Shown: in pieces, positions 21,938 through 36,900 of the stretch
Numbering within the stretch: the first letter of the stretch is position 1
How the letters are laid out: the number at the start of each line of letters is the position of its first letter
DNA from: Homalodisca vitripennis
Taxonomy: Eukaryota; Arthropoda; Insecta; Hemiptera; Cicadellidae
Assembly: GCF_021130785.1 (NCBI RefSeq)
Contig: NC_060211.1
Coordinates: forward strand, 20,507,001-20,571,000
Direction of reading: 5' to 3'
Length of the DNA stretch: 64,000 nt
Made by a program: the position numbers and the translations under genes
Notes under the pieces: generated by a model
The model's input: the letters and a program-made list of their open reading frames with translations, nothing else
The model's database searches: none
What the model was told of the DNA's origin: nothing

Positions 21938-24900
21938 CTGTGCGACACAGTCCACTGTTATTTATATCTAATCCACAAAGAATAATAACTCTGTTTTAGA
22001 ATAAATTATTGCAACTCAATGTCATTTCTAGAATCTGTAATATCGACCACCATACTTTGCTTAAGCTCAAACTGACAAAAGTCAAAATAGGTGCCCAAGC
22101 TTTCTGCGATCAGAAGGCCATGTCATAGGATAGATCATTGTAATCTGTGAAGAGATCCAGTAAGATCAAAACACGAATAGCAAAAGAGCATGGAGTGAAG
22201 GCACAAGAAATTGCAACTTCAATACAATCATTAAGGTTAAAATTTCTTGTCAACACGATTTTCAGTGCTTTGAACTAGAAAACTTAGATAGCTGTTGTTT
22301 CTTATCATTGTGAATGAACATTTACTTTAGTGAATTTTAATAATTTATTGTATTTCCATTAAAATTGTATTTTAATCCAAAAACGACAACTTTCGGAAAA
22401 TACAAAAAGAGATATTTAGAAATGGCTTCAATTGTTAATTGTTTTATTGAAAAGTAATCTCGATATATGTCAATATAATCTTTTAAAGGACTGTTCAAAT
22501 GGCACAATAACTGATTCACAATAAAAATTACACATTGCCCTTTAAAGTTATATTAATGTACGTACATCTTAATTGTATTTACTGAAACTTGCAGCTGAAT
22601 TCTTTTGAACAAAATTACAATTTGAATTTACAAAAAAATTTTTGTTTTGTTCTTATTATTTAACTGAACTAAACTTTGCACTAGTAAAAACGTTATCCAG
22701 AAAACTAATCAACTGTGCAACTTTTTATCATACCGGTACTGTACCAAACCAAACTTTCCAGCATTCTCTATTTTATTTCCAACAAAAGAGGTATTGCACA
22801 ATAATACTTGATACAACCGCAACAATACGATAAAGATTGTTTTACTTGTCATCTGTACAATCTTGACCACAATGAACTAGACGTTTTGGTTCTGATCCTG
22901 TAAACCAGATTTGTTCATACTGACCTTGCTGTCTGTTCCTTCAAAGTTGGCAAGACTGTTGAGTCGCTGGATGATGGCAGATACTGCTCTTGTTACCATG
23001 GTGATAATCAGCTCTCCTGGTACATCAGTTGGTGGAGTATTCACATTATCTGCCTGGTCCTCTTGTTTCTGTAAAAAACAGGCCTATCATCCAATCATTG
23101 TTAGATGAATGTGTGAAATAATTCAAGATGAATTATTATTATTATTATTAGATGATTTTTTTTTTATTGAATTTATTTTTGTTTTAAGATAAAACAAAAA
23201 TAAATTCAAATATACTACCAACATCTTTACTGCCATGAAGGCTAAACTAGAATTTTATTTAAAAAAAAAAATTAATTACTTATTTTTGAATGATAATAAT
23301 CACTTGCTAAGGTTTTGTAATTAAATGTATTTTAACAACTACAGTAAGAATGTAGTAAACTAGTTTGGACTAAAACCATATAGTTGTTTTGATTTTATTT
23401 TATTTAATTATAAAGCTAATAAACACATGATTTTTAATACCTAATCCAACAAATGCAAATGGTCAAAACTGATATTGTTAGAAATTGTAGCTACTGTTAT
23501 CTCTTAACTGGGGTTTCTGATTATTAAACTAAGCCACTGCTATGTATTTTTCTGACAATCCAAAATATTGCACTTCTTGGTTTGAATTTAAATTTTAAAT
23601 TATTCAAATATGACAGTCATCCGTAAGGTAAGGTCCATTTCGCATTAATTATTCGAGCGACATGCCTTGCGTACGAATTTAAGGTGTTCAAAACAATTGA
23701 TAAACCAACTGATTATGAAATACAATCAGTTTTCTATATTTTACAGCAAGGAACGTTCCAGCAGCATATATTTACAGACAGATAAGTGAAATGTACTCTA
23801 ATGCAATGAGTGACAGCAAAGTGCAGAAGTAGGTGAGAGCTTCCAAAGACGGACGGGAAAATGTCCATGTTGAACCGCAATCTGGCCTGAATATTAGATC
23901 AATGTCGATGAGAAAATTTGTGAAGATCGGCAATTTACCATTTCATCATTAGCATTGGAATATCTGCAAAGTAAAACAACAATGCACAAAATTGTCTCTG
24001 ACATTTGAAATTTCAAAAATTGTGCGTATGTTGGGTTCCCAGGCTGGTTACTGAGGAACACAAAATGAGAAGGATGGTTTGTGTTCTTGTGTTTTTGGGT
24101 CCATTATCATGAGTAAGGCGATACACCTTTAGAGAACATTGTCACGTGTAACGAGACAAGGATTTCTCACATAACCCCAGCCAAAGAAATAGTGTCACAC
24201 AACTGCACCGGTTAAAGTCAAAGACAAACAAACCAACATGCGTGTAGTATCTCAACAAGCAAGATTATGGCAACCATTTTTTAGGATAGACTTGGAAAAT
24301 TTATGGTATTAGGAGAACAATACATGCAGCCGCTTATTGCGATACTTTGACTAAAGTTTAATGTGCAGTACTTAATAAGCGATGTAACCTATTGACATCT
24401 CTTGCTGCGTGGAAACGCCAGACCCAAATTTGCCATCCAAACCCAAAATCTCATCAGATCATTTGGTTGGGAACAGATTGACAACCCACCGGACAGCCCA
24501 GACTTGACACAGAGAGACTTTCACTTGTTTCGCTACCTAAAGGAGTTTCTTGGCTGTGACACACACACTGATGATGAGATGAAAGAAGCAGTTAGATTGG
24601 TTATCCTCACAGTCAGCACACTTTTACGACATTGGCATCCAAAAGCTCGTAGAACATTATGACAAATGTTTAAGCAAAAATAGAAACTATATTGAAAAAT
24701 AAAGAAAGATGTCAAAAATCAAATAAAACTTTTTTTTTAATCTGTTATCTATTTTATATAAAAAATTGAACCTTACTTTTCACCTATATATAGGTGCTAC
24801 AATCTTGGTTTTTTTGAAGTTGTTAGTCATCATCTAAACATACCATAGCATGTTTTTCTACGTTTTCTTATCCTTATTAAGTTATTAATTTAGTACATAC

Positions 24901-27900
24901 AATTTTGAAACTACTCATCATGTCAATTAAAACACTTGCAAAATACCACAATAGTTGCAATAAAACACTGTGGGATTGGCACTATAAAAAAAGTGGCCCT
25001 AATTCCATGAAAGTGGCCACTAAAACGTAGAATGAGTTAGTTCCAGGCAAAACTAACTATTTTGTTTGCTACTGCTTCACAGATTTTTAATAATTAAAAA
25101 TCCTTTAATTGACCTTATGAAATAGTCTGATACAAATGATGATAACAGCATTTCATTCACAATAGGACATAATTAATGTCTTAACTGAATAATACATGGT
25201 AGCAACACAGCTTTATAAAATACTCATTGAAGGAAATTAGTTATCACATAAAGTGTCAAATATATTGCTAAAATCGAGAAATAGACCTGTTGAGTGTCCG
25301 CATGCTTATAGATGGTCAATAATGTTTTCTAAAAGCTTGATCATGGCTATATTGTAGAATTTTCTTTCATAAAGCAATTTTAGCAATCATACTAACAAAT
25401 AAATACAGTACAGTAATGGTTGTAAACAAAAATGTGCTCAATGGTGAAAGAAAACCAGTTTCATAAAACTGAAAGAGTTGCTCATATATGTATGAACTAG
25501 TTGCATGTCAACACTCCATTGATGCCTAACTGTAACAACTAAATGCTTGGCAGTATCAAGTTACACACAAGATGATTAACAGTTGTGGAGTGAAGGTGAG
25601 ATTCTGAGCCGCATTCCATCTTTCCTAAGTACACTCATCCATCATTACAATAGACTTGATTGTGCTGAATTGCTGTTTGTTTTTTTTAAATATTACAATA
25701 ATTACAGGTTATCAAAAAATTTCACAATCTAAACAAGATTTAATCCCAATTACATAAAATCAGCAGGACTCTACTGTAAAAGTTTTTTTTTGGGAGGGGG
25801 TAATCAGTCTTTTGGCTCATTTATTATATACTAGGCCTAAATTTCCTGAAATGAGGCTAAGAACATAGAAATACAAGTAGTTTTTCTTCCTGTAACAGCT
25901 TGGTGTCTTTAAAAATCTAATTATATATATCCATCTCAGTTTTTGTATTCCATAAATAATTCTAACGATTGTTATAAATTTCAAAAACATATCGACCTAA
26001 CCCTATGTTAAGTTAACCCTATGAATACTGTATTAGACATAAGCCTAGTTGACTGTGGCCCCAAATCAATATTTTATTGATAGGCCTATAATCTTTAACC
26101 CTTATAACGTCACAGACGCCGTATGGCGCATAGACAAACTATCTCCAAACGGCAAAGATGCGGTACGGCGCATCGACACAAAACTGCGTCTATAGCAAAT
26201 TTAAGTTCCTTTTAAATCCGATCAATGTCACTAACGGTATGCGTCAACCATGTGTGTGGGTTATTGACCTATGTCAAGCGTCAAAAAATAGCTGTCGCGT
26301 TACATAGTTTGAAACAATAGACGCGGTGTCTAGACACTCTCCCCGCCACACGGCACAGACGCCGTACAGCGCGCGCGCTTTTGTTTGCAGTTTGGCTTCA
26401 GGTAGTGCGTGTCTAACTATCGCTGAGTCGGTTTCCTACGTCGTGTTTTCTGTTTATATGGTTTTTACTTATTTGTTAAAAGTATTGATATCTTAGTTTT
26501 GGTATTCATTTAGTGTTTTAGTGTCATTTTAGTGTTTAGTGTCACCTATTTAGTGTTCAGGTACTTTGGGATTATACCGACCACACCAGTATGAAGAACA
26601 CAAAAATATAAATTTATAGCTAAACAAACATGATAGAACGAAAAAACAACTCTTTAATTACAAAATTACAAGCATATCCAGGCATTGTGATCGGTATTGT
26701 TGTCGCTGTTATCTTATCTTTCTCGAGAATCCCGATTACGACAGGCCACGCGGCATCACATGATTTGCGCGGTACATAATTGCCTTTCCATAACAATTAA
26801 ATTTATATTTCTGATCAGATCCTCTAGAATTTGATATTTTACTGATAGGTACTATCTCGAGGGATGTTTTTCTTTCGTTGACATCAGCGAGAAGGCATGG
26901 CACTCGCATTTTGGGTGGCGGAGTATGATCAAGAATAAAAACAAGTTTTGAGTGTTTTTTCAATAAAGAGTTTAGTTTTAGTTTGATCATGTTTGTTTTT
27001 ATTGAATTTTTGTGTTTGGAGAAATGTAGAGGTAAAACACGGAAGTACAACAAAGCGACGCACTAGCTGAACGGGCGGCGAGACTCTGCAATCACGTTAT
27101 CTACTAGACCGCTCGACTTTGACCTCTGTCTGAGGATGGGGAGGGGTTTGCGATAAGACGATTCCTGTTTTATATTTACGAAATATTGTTCTACGCTAAT
27201 CTAGTAATCAGTAGAAGCAAAATGTCAAATAACGATTCATGTCTGGGTGTGGTCGGTATAATCCCAAAGTACCGTGTTCATTATTAGTGATAAATAACAT
27301 GTCTCGTAACATTGACGATCCTGAGTACAGTGACTTTATAATTTTAAAATTTTTACTTTTTTATACTTACCATAATTATAGAAAGTAAAAATAAAAATGA
27401 ACTATACACAATCATTTAAATTTTTTTTTTTTTTTTAATATTGTGCCGTTTGCTGGAAGTCGTGAAAAGATATACTGACGTTATAAGGGTTAAGTTAGAA
27501 TTTTTAGATATATGATTAGTTAATTTTTCCTGTGTAAAAAACATTATGGACTATTAAAAAAAAAAAAAAAAAATACAGAGTTTGAAATGTTTCACTTTAA
27601 AATTTAAAAACGTGTTTTGTTTTTTATTTTGATTTCTTATTTTGCAAAAAAAATGTTATGTAACTAAAAGTTTTTGAATAAAGCATTGTGTTTCTTTAAA
27701 TGTTATATAACAATGTAGAGGAACAATTATTTTAAACAATGTTTCATATTTAATTGCTCTACCATAAACCTAACAAATGTTATTACAGTATAACTGCTGC
27801 TACCAGGCTCGCAGAGGCTCATATAACTACTACCTCAATAGTTATAGTTATAATAGTTTGAAAATAGAAGAAGCCTTGTACTACCTTCTTGTGGCTGGCG

Positions 27901-30900
27901 ATCATCTCGTCACGTAAGATGGCCCGCAGGATGGTCTGCACTTTGAAGTTGGGGTGAGTAAGGCAGCGGGCTGTAGCGATGGTGCTGGCAGTCAGAGGCC
28001 CACACACACCGATGTCAGTCAGCAGTTCTTGTAGGTTAGGTGTGAGCCGGAATGGCACCGGTCTGTTGGCGTCCAGTTCTCCTAAACAAGCAACATCATG
28101 TCATAGGTTGCTACACATTTCCTGACAAGAATTCCCTGAGATTTCCAGGTATTTTAAACCAAACTCCAGGAATTTTTAGAGATATTGAAGAATGAGTGTA
28201 ATATAATTTTAGGAAAAACAACAACTTTTACTAGTACTTTAAGCCATAATTGTAAAGATACACAAAATATCTAAAACAACGAAACCATAACAAAGTACAA
28301 GGTACTTACAAAACAGCAAGGCATCAAGATTAATATACATCGTATTTGGAAATAAGTGTAATCATTTTTACTGGTGAAACTACATACAAAATATGACAAA
28401 ATGGTACACATTAAATGTTTCTTGGTGTAACAGGCACTAATTTTTTTTTCCAAAAAAACCTGTTTATATTTGCTTTATATTGAATTTACTGCAAAAGATT
28501 TAGCTTGATGTGACACACAACTTTTTAGGATCATGGGACTTATCTTAAATGTGAACAAATATGACAATATTTTAAATACTAAAAAACTCTTTAAGTCTAT
28601 AATAGTAGTTATTTTGTTACTAGTTTATAGGAAGATCAGCAGACTTACCATGAAAACTATCTTCTAGGGTCCACTGATTGATAAAAAACATAAAAGTACA
28701 CACGTTTCACACATATAAGTGTCAACAGTGTATATAAAAAGTGAATTGACAACACTGCTTCCCACATTGGAACTACAAACTGAATAGACGACAAGAATGT
28801 TCTCTACTGGTTGAGAAAGATTGGAGAGCAATTGAAAATTTCTCATTATGTGTAAAACATGTGTACTTTTATGTGTTCTTTCAAACAGTGGACCCAAGAA
28901 GTTAGTTTTCATGGTAAGTCTGCTAATCTTCATATCAACTAGTAACAATCCCTGCCTTTCAGATCTATAATTCAAACTGTAATAGTTATATTATATTATT
29001 GATTGTTACCAAAAACAGTTTTAACGTTTTCATTAAATTTATAAAGGCAGCAACATTTCTAATTCTCATAAGCTTAATACATAATACAGATTCTTTGGTA
29101 TTGATGAAATTCTATTAGTCGAGCAAGTTTTTGATAGCATTTGAGACCACCAATAATAATACCAATAATGGTAACAGAGATCTTAAGAGTTTTTTATTAT
29201 TACTATTTCTCAACTGTTAGAAATTAAATTTAACTGTATACAAATTTTATTGCAATTTATTTTAAATTTAGCAGATTTAAAAGCAATTATTCTTCTTTGA
29301 AATGTTATTAGGATTTTTTAAACGGTGTCACATTGAGTTAAATTTTCAAAGACTTCTGAGGGACTTGTGTACTGTTACTAACTTGTACCTAACCTGTACC
29401 TGATAAGAGATTCACAACATGTTTTTACTCGAGAAACATGTTTTAAACTATTCTGCAGTATGTATAATACTGCTATTCTGTACTATAGAAGAAATTATTT
29501 GCATCATGAATAACAATATGATATTAAATGTTCGGCATGAGTCTGAACTATATCATATTTTATAAAATGCAATTCTCAGTTAAAAACAGTATTCATACTA
29601 AGTTTACCTTTAGAGTCATCCACATCAAACTTGAAGTAGGCAACGTTGAGAAGCCCAGAATCTTGGTGTATGTACATCATGTCAGGGTTAAGCCGTGTAA
29701 GATGGAGCACATACTCAGCAAAACAGGCTAGAGACAACTGCAGGGTCAGCTGGTAACAGAGACATAAGGACAATTAGTTGAATATATGTTGGAGCGTTGG
29801 CCAAACACACACATATACACTCCTATCCTATCAGATAGGTCTGGTCAGGCCAATTCCAGACTTATCCAACTTATCCAAGACTTAGCTATCATTTACTTGT
29901 CTGAGATCTCAGCAAAAGTTAAAAAACAAACCTTGTATATATATTACAACAAGAGAAATCAAACAACAAATTTGACCTCACCATGGTTCGCCGGGTGGGT
30001 GGTTTTGGTTGTGTGTTTGTTTGGTGGTGTGTCTTGTATATATACAGGGTGTCAATTAAGTCTGGAACCTCTCTTTAATTTTTAAACCACAATATAAAAA
30101 AAATACCAAAGTTCACAAGTGCTTACTGGTGATAGTAACGCACATATCTGCCCCAATTACCGACCAGATAATCCCTTTGGGGGGCGGTTCACAAGGAGTC
30201 AGACAAAATTCTTAAATAGCAGCATAGGTCAAGTTTGGTATCAAATTAAAGGTCTTACTTAGCAGAGTACAATGCCGCAAACCGGACTTAAAAAGGTGGA
30301 TTCATTCAGTAGTTATAGCTATTTGAATTTTAAAACAATTGAACAATGTAAATTATTAATTATTACAAGTAAACACCAATTTTTAAGTACCTGTGATCAA
30401 AGTAAGTGTTCAAAATGTTCCCCTACCATCATCTGGCAATGTCCTAGGCGGTTTTAAAAGCCATCCACTGTATTTTGAAGGTAGTCACGAGGAATATCTT
30501 GAGCTTCTTGGACTATGAGATTTCTTAGGTGCGCCAAATCTTGAGGCTTAGTACGATAAACTTTATCTTTGAGGCATCCCCAAAGAAAAAAATCCAGCGG
30601 AGATAAATCAGGGGAACGAGCAGGCCACTCTACTGCACCACGTCTTCCAATCCATCTGTGAATGAATATTATATCCAAGTATTCTCTAACAAGGAGAGCA
30701 AAGTGTGGTGGCGCGCCATCTTGTTGGAAATAAATTCTTTGAAATTGTCGACCAAGAGCAGCTTGTAGTGCAGGAATTATCTCATTTTGTAGCATTGCTA
30801 GATACGAGTCACCATTTAAATTACCACTGATAAATAATGGGCCCATAATTTGATTTCCTATAATACCTGCCCAAACGTTAAGTTTCTGTGGATGCTGTGT

Positions 30901-33900
30901 ATGACTCAATCTGTCACTTTCACATTCTAACAGTAGTGTTGTGTTAGTGGTAATAATTATTGATTCGTGGCTTCGATTACTACATTGTCAGATGATGGGA
31001 GGGGAATATTTTGAACACTTACTTTGATCACAGGTACTTAAAAATTAGTGTTTACTTGTAATACTTAATAATTTACATTGTTCAATTGTTTTAAAATTCA
31101 AATAGCTACAACTACTGAATGAATCCACCTTTTTAAGTCCGGTTTGTGGCATTGTACTCTGCTAAGTAAGACCTTTAATTTGATACCAAACTTGACCTAT
31201 GCTGCTATTTAAGAATTTTGTCTGACTCCTTGTGGACCGTCCCTCAAAGGGATTATCCGGTCGGTAATTGGACATATGTGTGCGTTACTATCACCAGTAA
31301 GCACGTGTGAACTTTGGTATTTCTTTCTATTATTGTTCAAAAATTAAAAAAGAGGTTCCAGACTTAATTGACACCCTGTATATATTATAAAACAGTCAAC
31401 CTGACTGTTTTCTTTGTGAGGAGGTGAGGCAAGAGGATGGAGTCACATATTTTGGGGTTTACAAATTTTAAAATGTATAGTATGATAAAGATAAAAATAC
31501 TTTCAAAAATAACTTCATCTACACTTCAACAAATTTAAATAAATTAGAGGGATTATTACTTTTTTAATCCTTGATTTTTGTTTGTTTGGATTATTACAGT
31601 TTGATGCTTATTTTGACTAATCAAAAACATTAATAAGCTGATTCAGGAAAAAATCCTTCAAAATCCATCTTAAAATTCAAAAATGTGTGCCAATAAACCA
31701 ATAAAGGTAAACCGCTTTAGTAACTCTACATATTATCATGGATTTCTAGCAATGCATTTAAAAAATATACAATACTAAGTAATGTACTTTTGTATGTTAA
31801 TTTTATGTAGACAATAAACTCTCAGATCATTTTAATGTTTTGCTATACATTCTCTCATGGTACTACTGCAGCTGTGGAGGCTGTGTTTAATCAGCTGGTT
31901 CACTCAACTGTTTATAACCAACAATCAGAGTACTTCTGTGTTTGTGTTGGTGGTTATTTAGATATCTCACAGATGTTTACAATATCAATAAGTATTTAGT
32001 GAGTTACACCAATGTTAAAGAGTAGAATAACTCACAAGCCAAAACAAGTTTAGTGTTTTATAGATTTTATATGTTTAAAACAAACAAAAAATCGATCAAA
32101 CAGGCTATACGACTGAAACTGTCACCGATCTCACCATCTTCCTGAAAGTCCAGTAGTCGGTAGGTGATGGGAAGGTGCGCAGAGCCCAGTCTCTCAGCAG
32201 GGTCCGAGGTATCATGGTGTTCTGCACGTCTCTCAGTATGTCCCGCAAAACCTGGTAGCTGGCCTGGGAACCGCGGGCCTGCACGGTAGCCAGCCGCTCG
32301 TAGTACTTGCTCACCGGCGCGTCGTGCTTCATGTTCAGACTGGCACAGCCCGACTTGTAAATGTCCAGCAGGGATATGGACGCTGGGTTGTCCTCCACCA
32401 GTCGCATCTGTGAAGACACCGCCACCACACGTGGGACTGTGAAGTGGAGGAACCTCCGAGATGTTTCCTGCCAACATCATACAACAGTTATCATAGGATT
32501 AGATCAATTTCGTGGTTACTGAGAGTAATAGTGTAGCCATGGTGGGATGGTTAGATTTAATATGATTGCTGAGTATAGCTCCAGTTCACCTTCCTTTTCA
32601 TGTTACAGATTGATTCCATTACAGACAATCTGATGTTGAAACGATGTAAATTATCCACTTTGAGCTTCCTCATCATCGACTTTTCTCAATCTGTTCAGAC
32701 AAACAAGGCTCCAGATTCGCACATTCATAACGTGTACCCTATCGGGTACACGCGATCATTCACAACTACCATTGTGTACCCAATTGGGTACACACCGGGC
32801 TTTCGTACAGCGCATTGTGCGCCTGATGAGGTACATGTTGCTATGCATTTCCTTATTAGGTTTTTATTGGTTGCCTGTTTTGGTGGTTTGTTAAATCTGT
32901 TTCCACGCTTAAATAAATACCTTTGACTATCATGTACCCTATTCGGGCACAAAATTCCTTCATTTTGAAGGTAATAATTTAGGTACATCTTGGGGTACAT
33001 GGAGAAACATTGAAAAAACATATTATTTCAATATCTTATGTATATTGCAAAGCCTATATACATTTCTCATTATACTTAGACATTTAACGTTAAAAAAGCC
33101 GATACAATTTTTAACCATTATTATTGAAAAATTTTACTGCAAATAAAAAAGTCCAGCAATAAGCGGTCCTCATGAACGTTGTTAAGAGGAAGGTGAACTG
33201 GAGCTAAACTCAACATTCAGTAATAATTTGCTGTATTAGTTACGTGTTGGCCGTAAATCTTAATACAGTATTAATCAAATAAAATAAAGCCTGAAAATTA
33301 TTTGCCAGGAGTACTGTATTGTTTATTAACAATAATCAAAACACTTCATTTTGTCATAACATTACATTATTGCATGTACTCATCTTAATTTACTTTGAAA
33401 CAGCTTTACATGTTAGAATTTTAAATTCTGTTAATTAATAACAGATATGTTTTTAAACTACTAATAATCAAGCATAAAATTACAATGAAGAGAATTAACA
33501 AAAAATAATTTATTAAGTTAGTTGGTGATGTTACGATTATTCATATTGTTTAGTAAGATCTATGACTCAATATCACCTTCTGTTTGCCCAAATAATGGTT
33601 CAGCATTCTAAGAAGTTGCAGAACTCTCTCCTCCTTCCTGGCATCTCCCAGTCCAGAGTCGTTTACTACCAAATAGGGGTAGATCTTGCCGTTGTGTCCT
33701 CGGATGAACAATCTGCGGGCTGCGGTGTTGTGCTTCTGTACGATCTCAACCCGAGGCATGAACCTGGATATCCTCACGAAATAATGTGAATGCTGTTGAA
33801 ATAAAAATGCTATGTCAATACTTTAGTCACGTAACTTTTGACCTTGGTTATGCAACAAATTAGTTTATACAGTGGATTTTTTCAAAAAATTCACTATAAT

Positions 33901-36900
33901 ATTTTTATAAAATTTCAAAGATTTATAAAAAACACTCAAGATCCCATGATGAGGAATAGCAGATTCTATTACCAGTCGTGACACGTTGGAAGAAGGTGGC
34001 AGCAGTCACCAATGCAACCCTCGCTTTCAGTGTCCCCAACAAAAATAGATGAAAACACGGTTTGCAGGGACAAAAAACTTTATAAGCAATCAAAATGTAT
34101 TTAAAAATGCACTGTACAAGCGGAAAAAAAGTTACTAGTTTAAAACCTTAAATGCCAATCCTCCTTGCAACAAAATGGCACATGGAAGATTTTACAGTTA
34201 GAGTAAACTAATGTAATCTATGTGCCTATTGTGTTATCTAAACTTGACCGATTACCTGGCATATCAGCTAATAACTAAACTAGAGTAAATACTACAGATA
34301 CCTTTGGTAACAGGAACTCTCCAGGTAGTTCTACTTCAGCTGTTTGAAGGCTGAAGTTACTCAAGAATCTACACTTTTCTTCAATTAAGAAAGACCTAAA
34401 AAAAAAATACAAAAACATTATTTCACATATTTTCAAACAGTAAGTCATTCAATTCTACACCTCAAACTTTTAGCTAATAAAAACTAGCTCCATTAGAAGC
34501 CACAGTTTGAATTAATTTTCATTTCATTGAATGATAACTTATGCTTTCATGCTTTCTTTTATTACGCAAGGAAATTATACAGTAGTTTTTTCATGTTTTT
34601 ATTGATATTTTTCTCGTTTATACAAAATATTACGATACAATCTAAAAATATTCCAATAATTAAATAAAAAAACATAATAATCCAGTTACATCTTTATTCA
34701 ATATTAAATATACTATTGTATTACCAAATTAAGGAATACTGATATACAATTATACTGTAAGTTTTAAATATAGTATTCTTACCACTGAAAAACTAATCTT
34801 TTATTATAACCCCATAATTGTTATTTTGGTGTCGGCAGTTCAGCTCCAAAATACAGATTTGTAAGAGAAAAATATTATTTTCAACCATTTATATATATTT
34901 TCAAATATTTGTTTTGCTTGGTAAATAACAAATTGCCTTGACAATTAAAATTCCAAAACAGAATACTTAAATTACTTTTCATGAAACAGAATTAATTGGG
35001 AAACATATTTAAAAAACAAATAGAATATGAAACAAAAATATTACATAGAAAATATGAAGGTTTAAGAGAAACTTGTAATTAACTATGCAAGCTTTTTACA
35101 GGGCCAATTCCCTAATGTTAATCTGTACTAGCTGACACTGATTAGACAATGTTATTAAACCATGTCATTAATATCCTATAATTGTGTAATGAAAATAAAA
35201 TACTACTTTTTTCTTTTCCAACAAGATAAATTGCAGGATTCTAAAAGAGACTTCTAAATATATAAATATTGTAGTTGAAAATTATAAATTGGCATAGACA
35301 ATAAGCCAATAACAGACATGACAGCTGACAAACCTATGATAGCTGACACTAACATAGTATAGCTGCAAATCACTAACTTTGGTAGGAGTTTTGTCTTCGC
35401 TTCCAGAATCTTAATCCATTTCTTGAGCTTGTGTATGAGGTTGTGAAGCTTCATGGCTCCAGGAACATTGAAGTCGAAATCAGCTGTGAACTGACCCTTC
35501 ATCCTCTGGAACACAGGGTCCTGGATGGTGACCTGAGCTCTCCTGGCTAGACTCTCTGAGGCTGAACTGCTAGCGTTTGTGTTCACTGAGCTCGAGATGT
35601 TCTCTGTGCCAGCAAGTCAAACAGGAACTTTTAGATAATATCCTTCCTTCTATTCTCATACCTATTATATGTTCTCATTCTGTAACTATAAAAACGTTTT
35701 TCCAAAAATTTTATTATTTATACAGAACCATTTTCATTTTTAGAAATAAATCATTATTTAGAAAAAAATTGCGAACTTTTTTTATACTTCATTATTTGAA
35801 TATTAAAAATTACAAACTGTACAAGAAAAACTAAAACTCCTTTGAATGTGTAATTTAATTATATTATTAGAATGAGACATAAAAGTGTTTTGAGGTTTAA
35901 CTTGCTCTTATAGGGTAAAACTAAAGGTCATTTTACACAGCTGGCTCTTAATCCTCTCCTGTACAGGGGCGGTTTCAGGGAAGGGGCCATGGGGGCCATG
36001 GCCCCCCCCGAAATACTAGGAAAGCTTAGTGTAATATTTTCTATAATCTATAAGTTCTAACAAAATTGAATCCCAATACTCGTACATATCAATTAACAAT
36101 AATTATTTTAGTATAAAAACAAGTCAAACAAAAAGTATTTATTTTTAAATAGTATTAAGTTAACAATCAGTTTCAGTGGTCAAAAAGCACTCGCATCTAG
36201 TTGGCGCCTTGAGAACACAAAGAAATCTGGCAACAGTGCAGCCGCGCCCCTCCCAACCGTCATCTTGTTATTGTAGTGACTCACGGCCCACGCTCGTCGC
36301 GTATCACGTAGTCTGTACTCATCCGCCGACTTGTACACTTATAGTGTTGTGTTTTCTGTATTCGTTGCCTCCACTGGTTTGTTTAATGTTTAGTTTAATC
36401 TGCAGTTCTAAAAAAATGGTAAGTATGAACACAGACAAATGTTATAGGCTATACTGTTTATGTGTAATTGTGTAGACTATAGGCCTAAATAGTGTATTTA
36501 CAAAGTAGTATTGCATTTACATTAAACGAGGAAAACAAACTCAAAAGTAATTAATATTTATGCATTTATTTTATGCTCATGTATGAGTGCACGATATTCA
36601 TATACTTCTTCTTTGTAAAAGAAATAGGTGCACATAATCACATATTTATTTCTTTTAAATTGAATTTAATGACTAAAAAACGGAAAGACGCCAGAAACGC
36701 GCGCCACTATGTGTTTATTTTCAAGTATTTAATACCCCTTGGAAACAACCTGACTATAAGATAAAAAAGATTCAGAATTTGTTCTTGTATTTGACAAAAA
36801 CAGCATTCAACAAATAACGCCAAAATGAAAACAAATTTTCATCTACATTCGACTTTTTTCTAAAGCTATATTCTTTTGGCTCTTTACATATTTAAAGTTG

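Noticed and set aside
32067..32480. 137-codon minus-strand frame
   Set aside because: Wrong frame over the real TRRAP exon 32135-32467.
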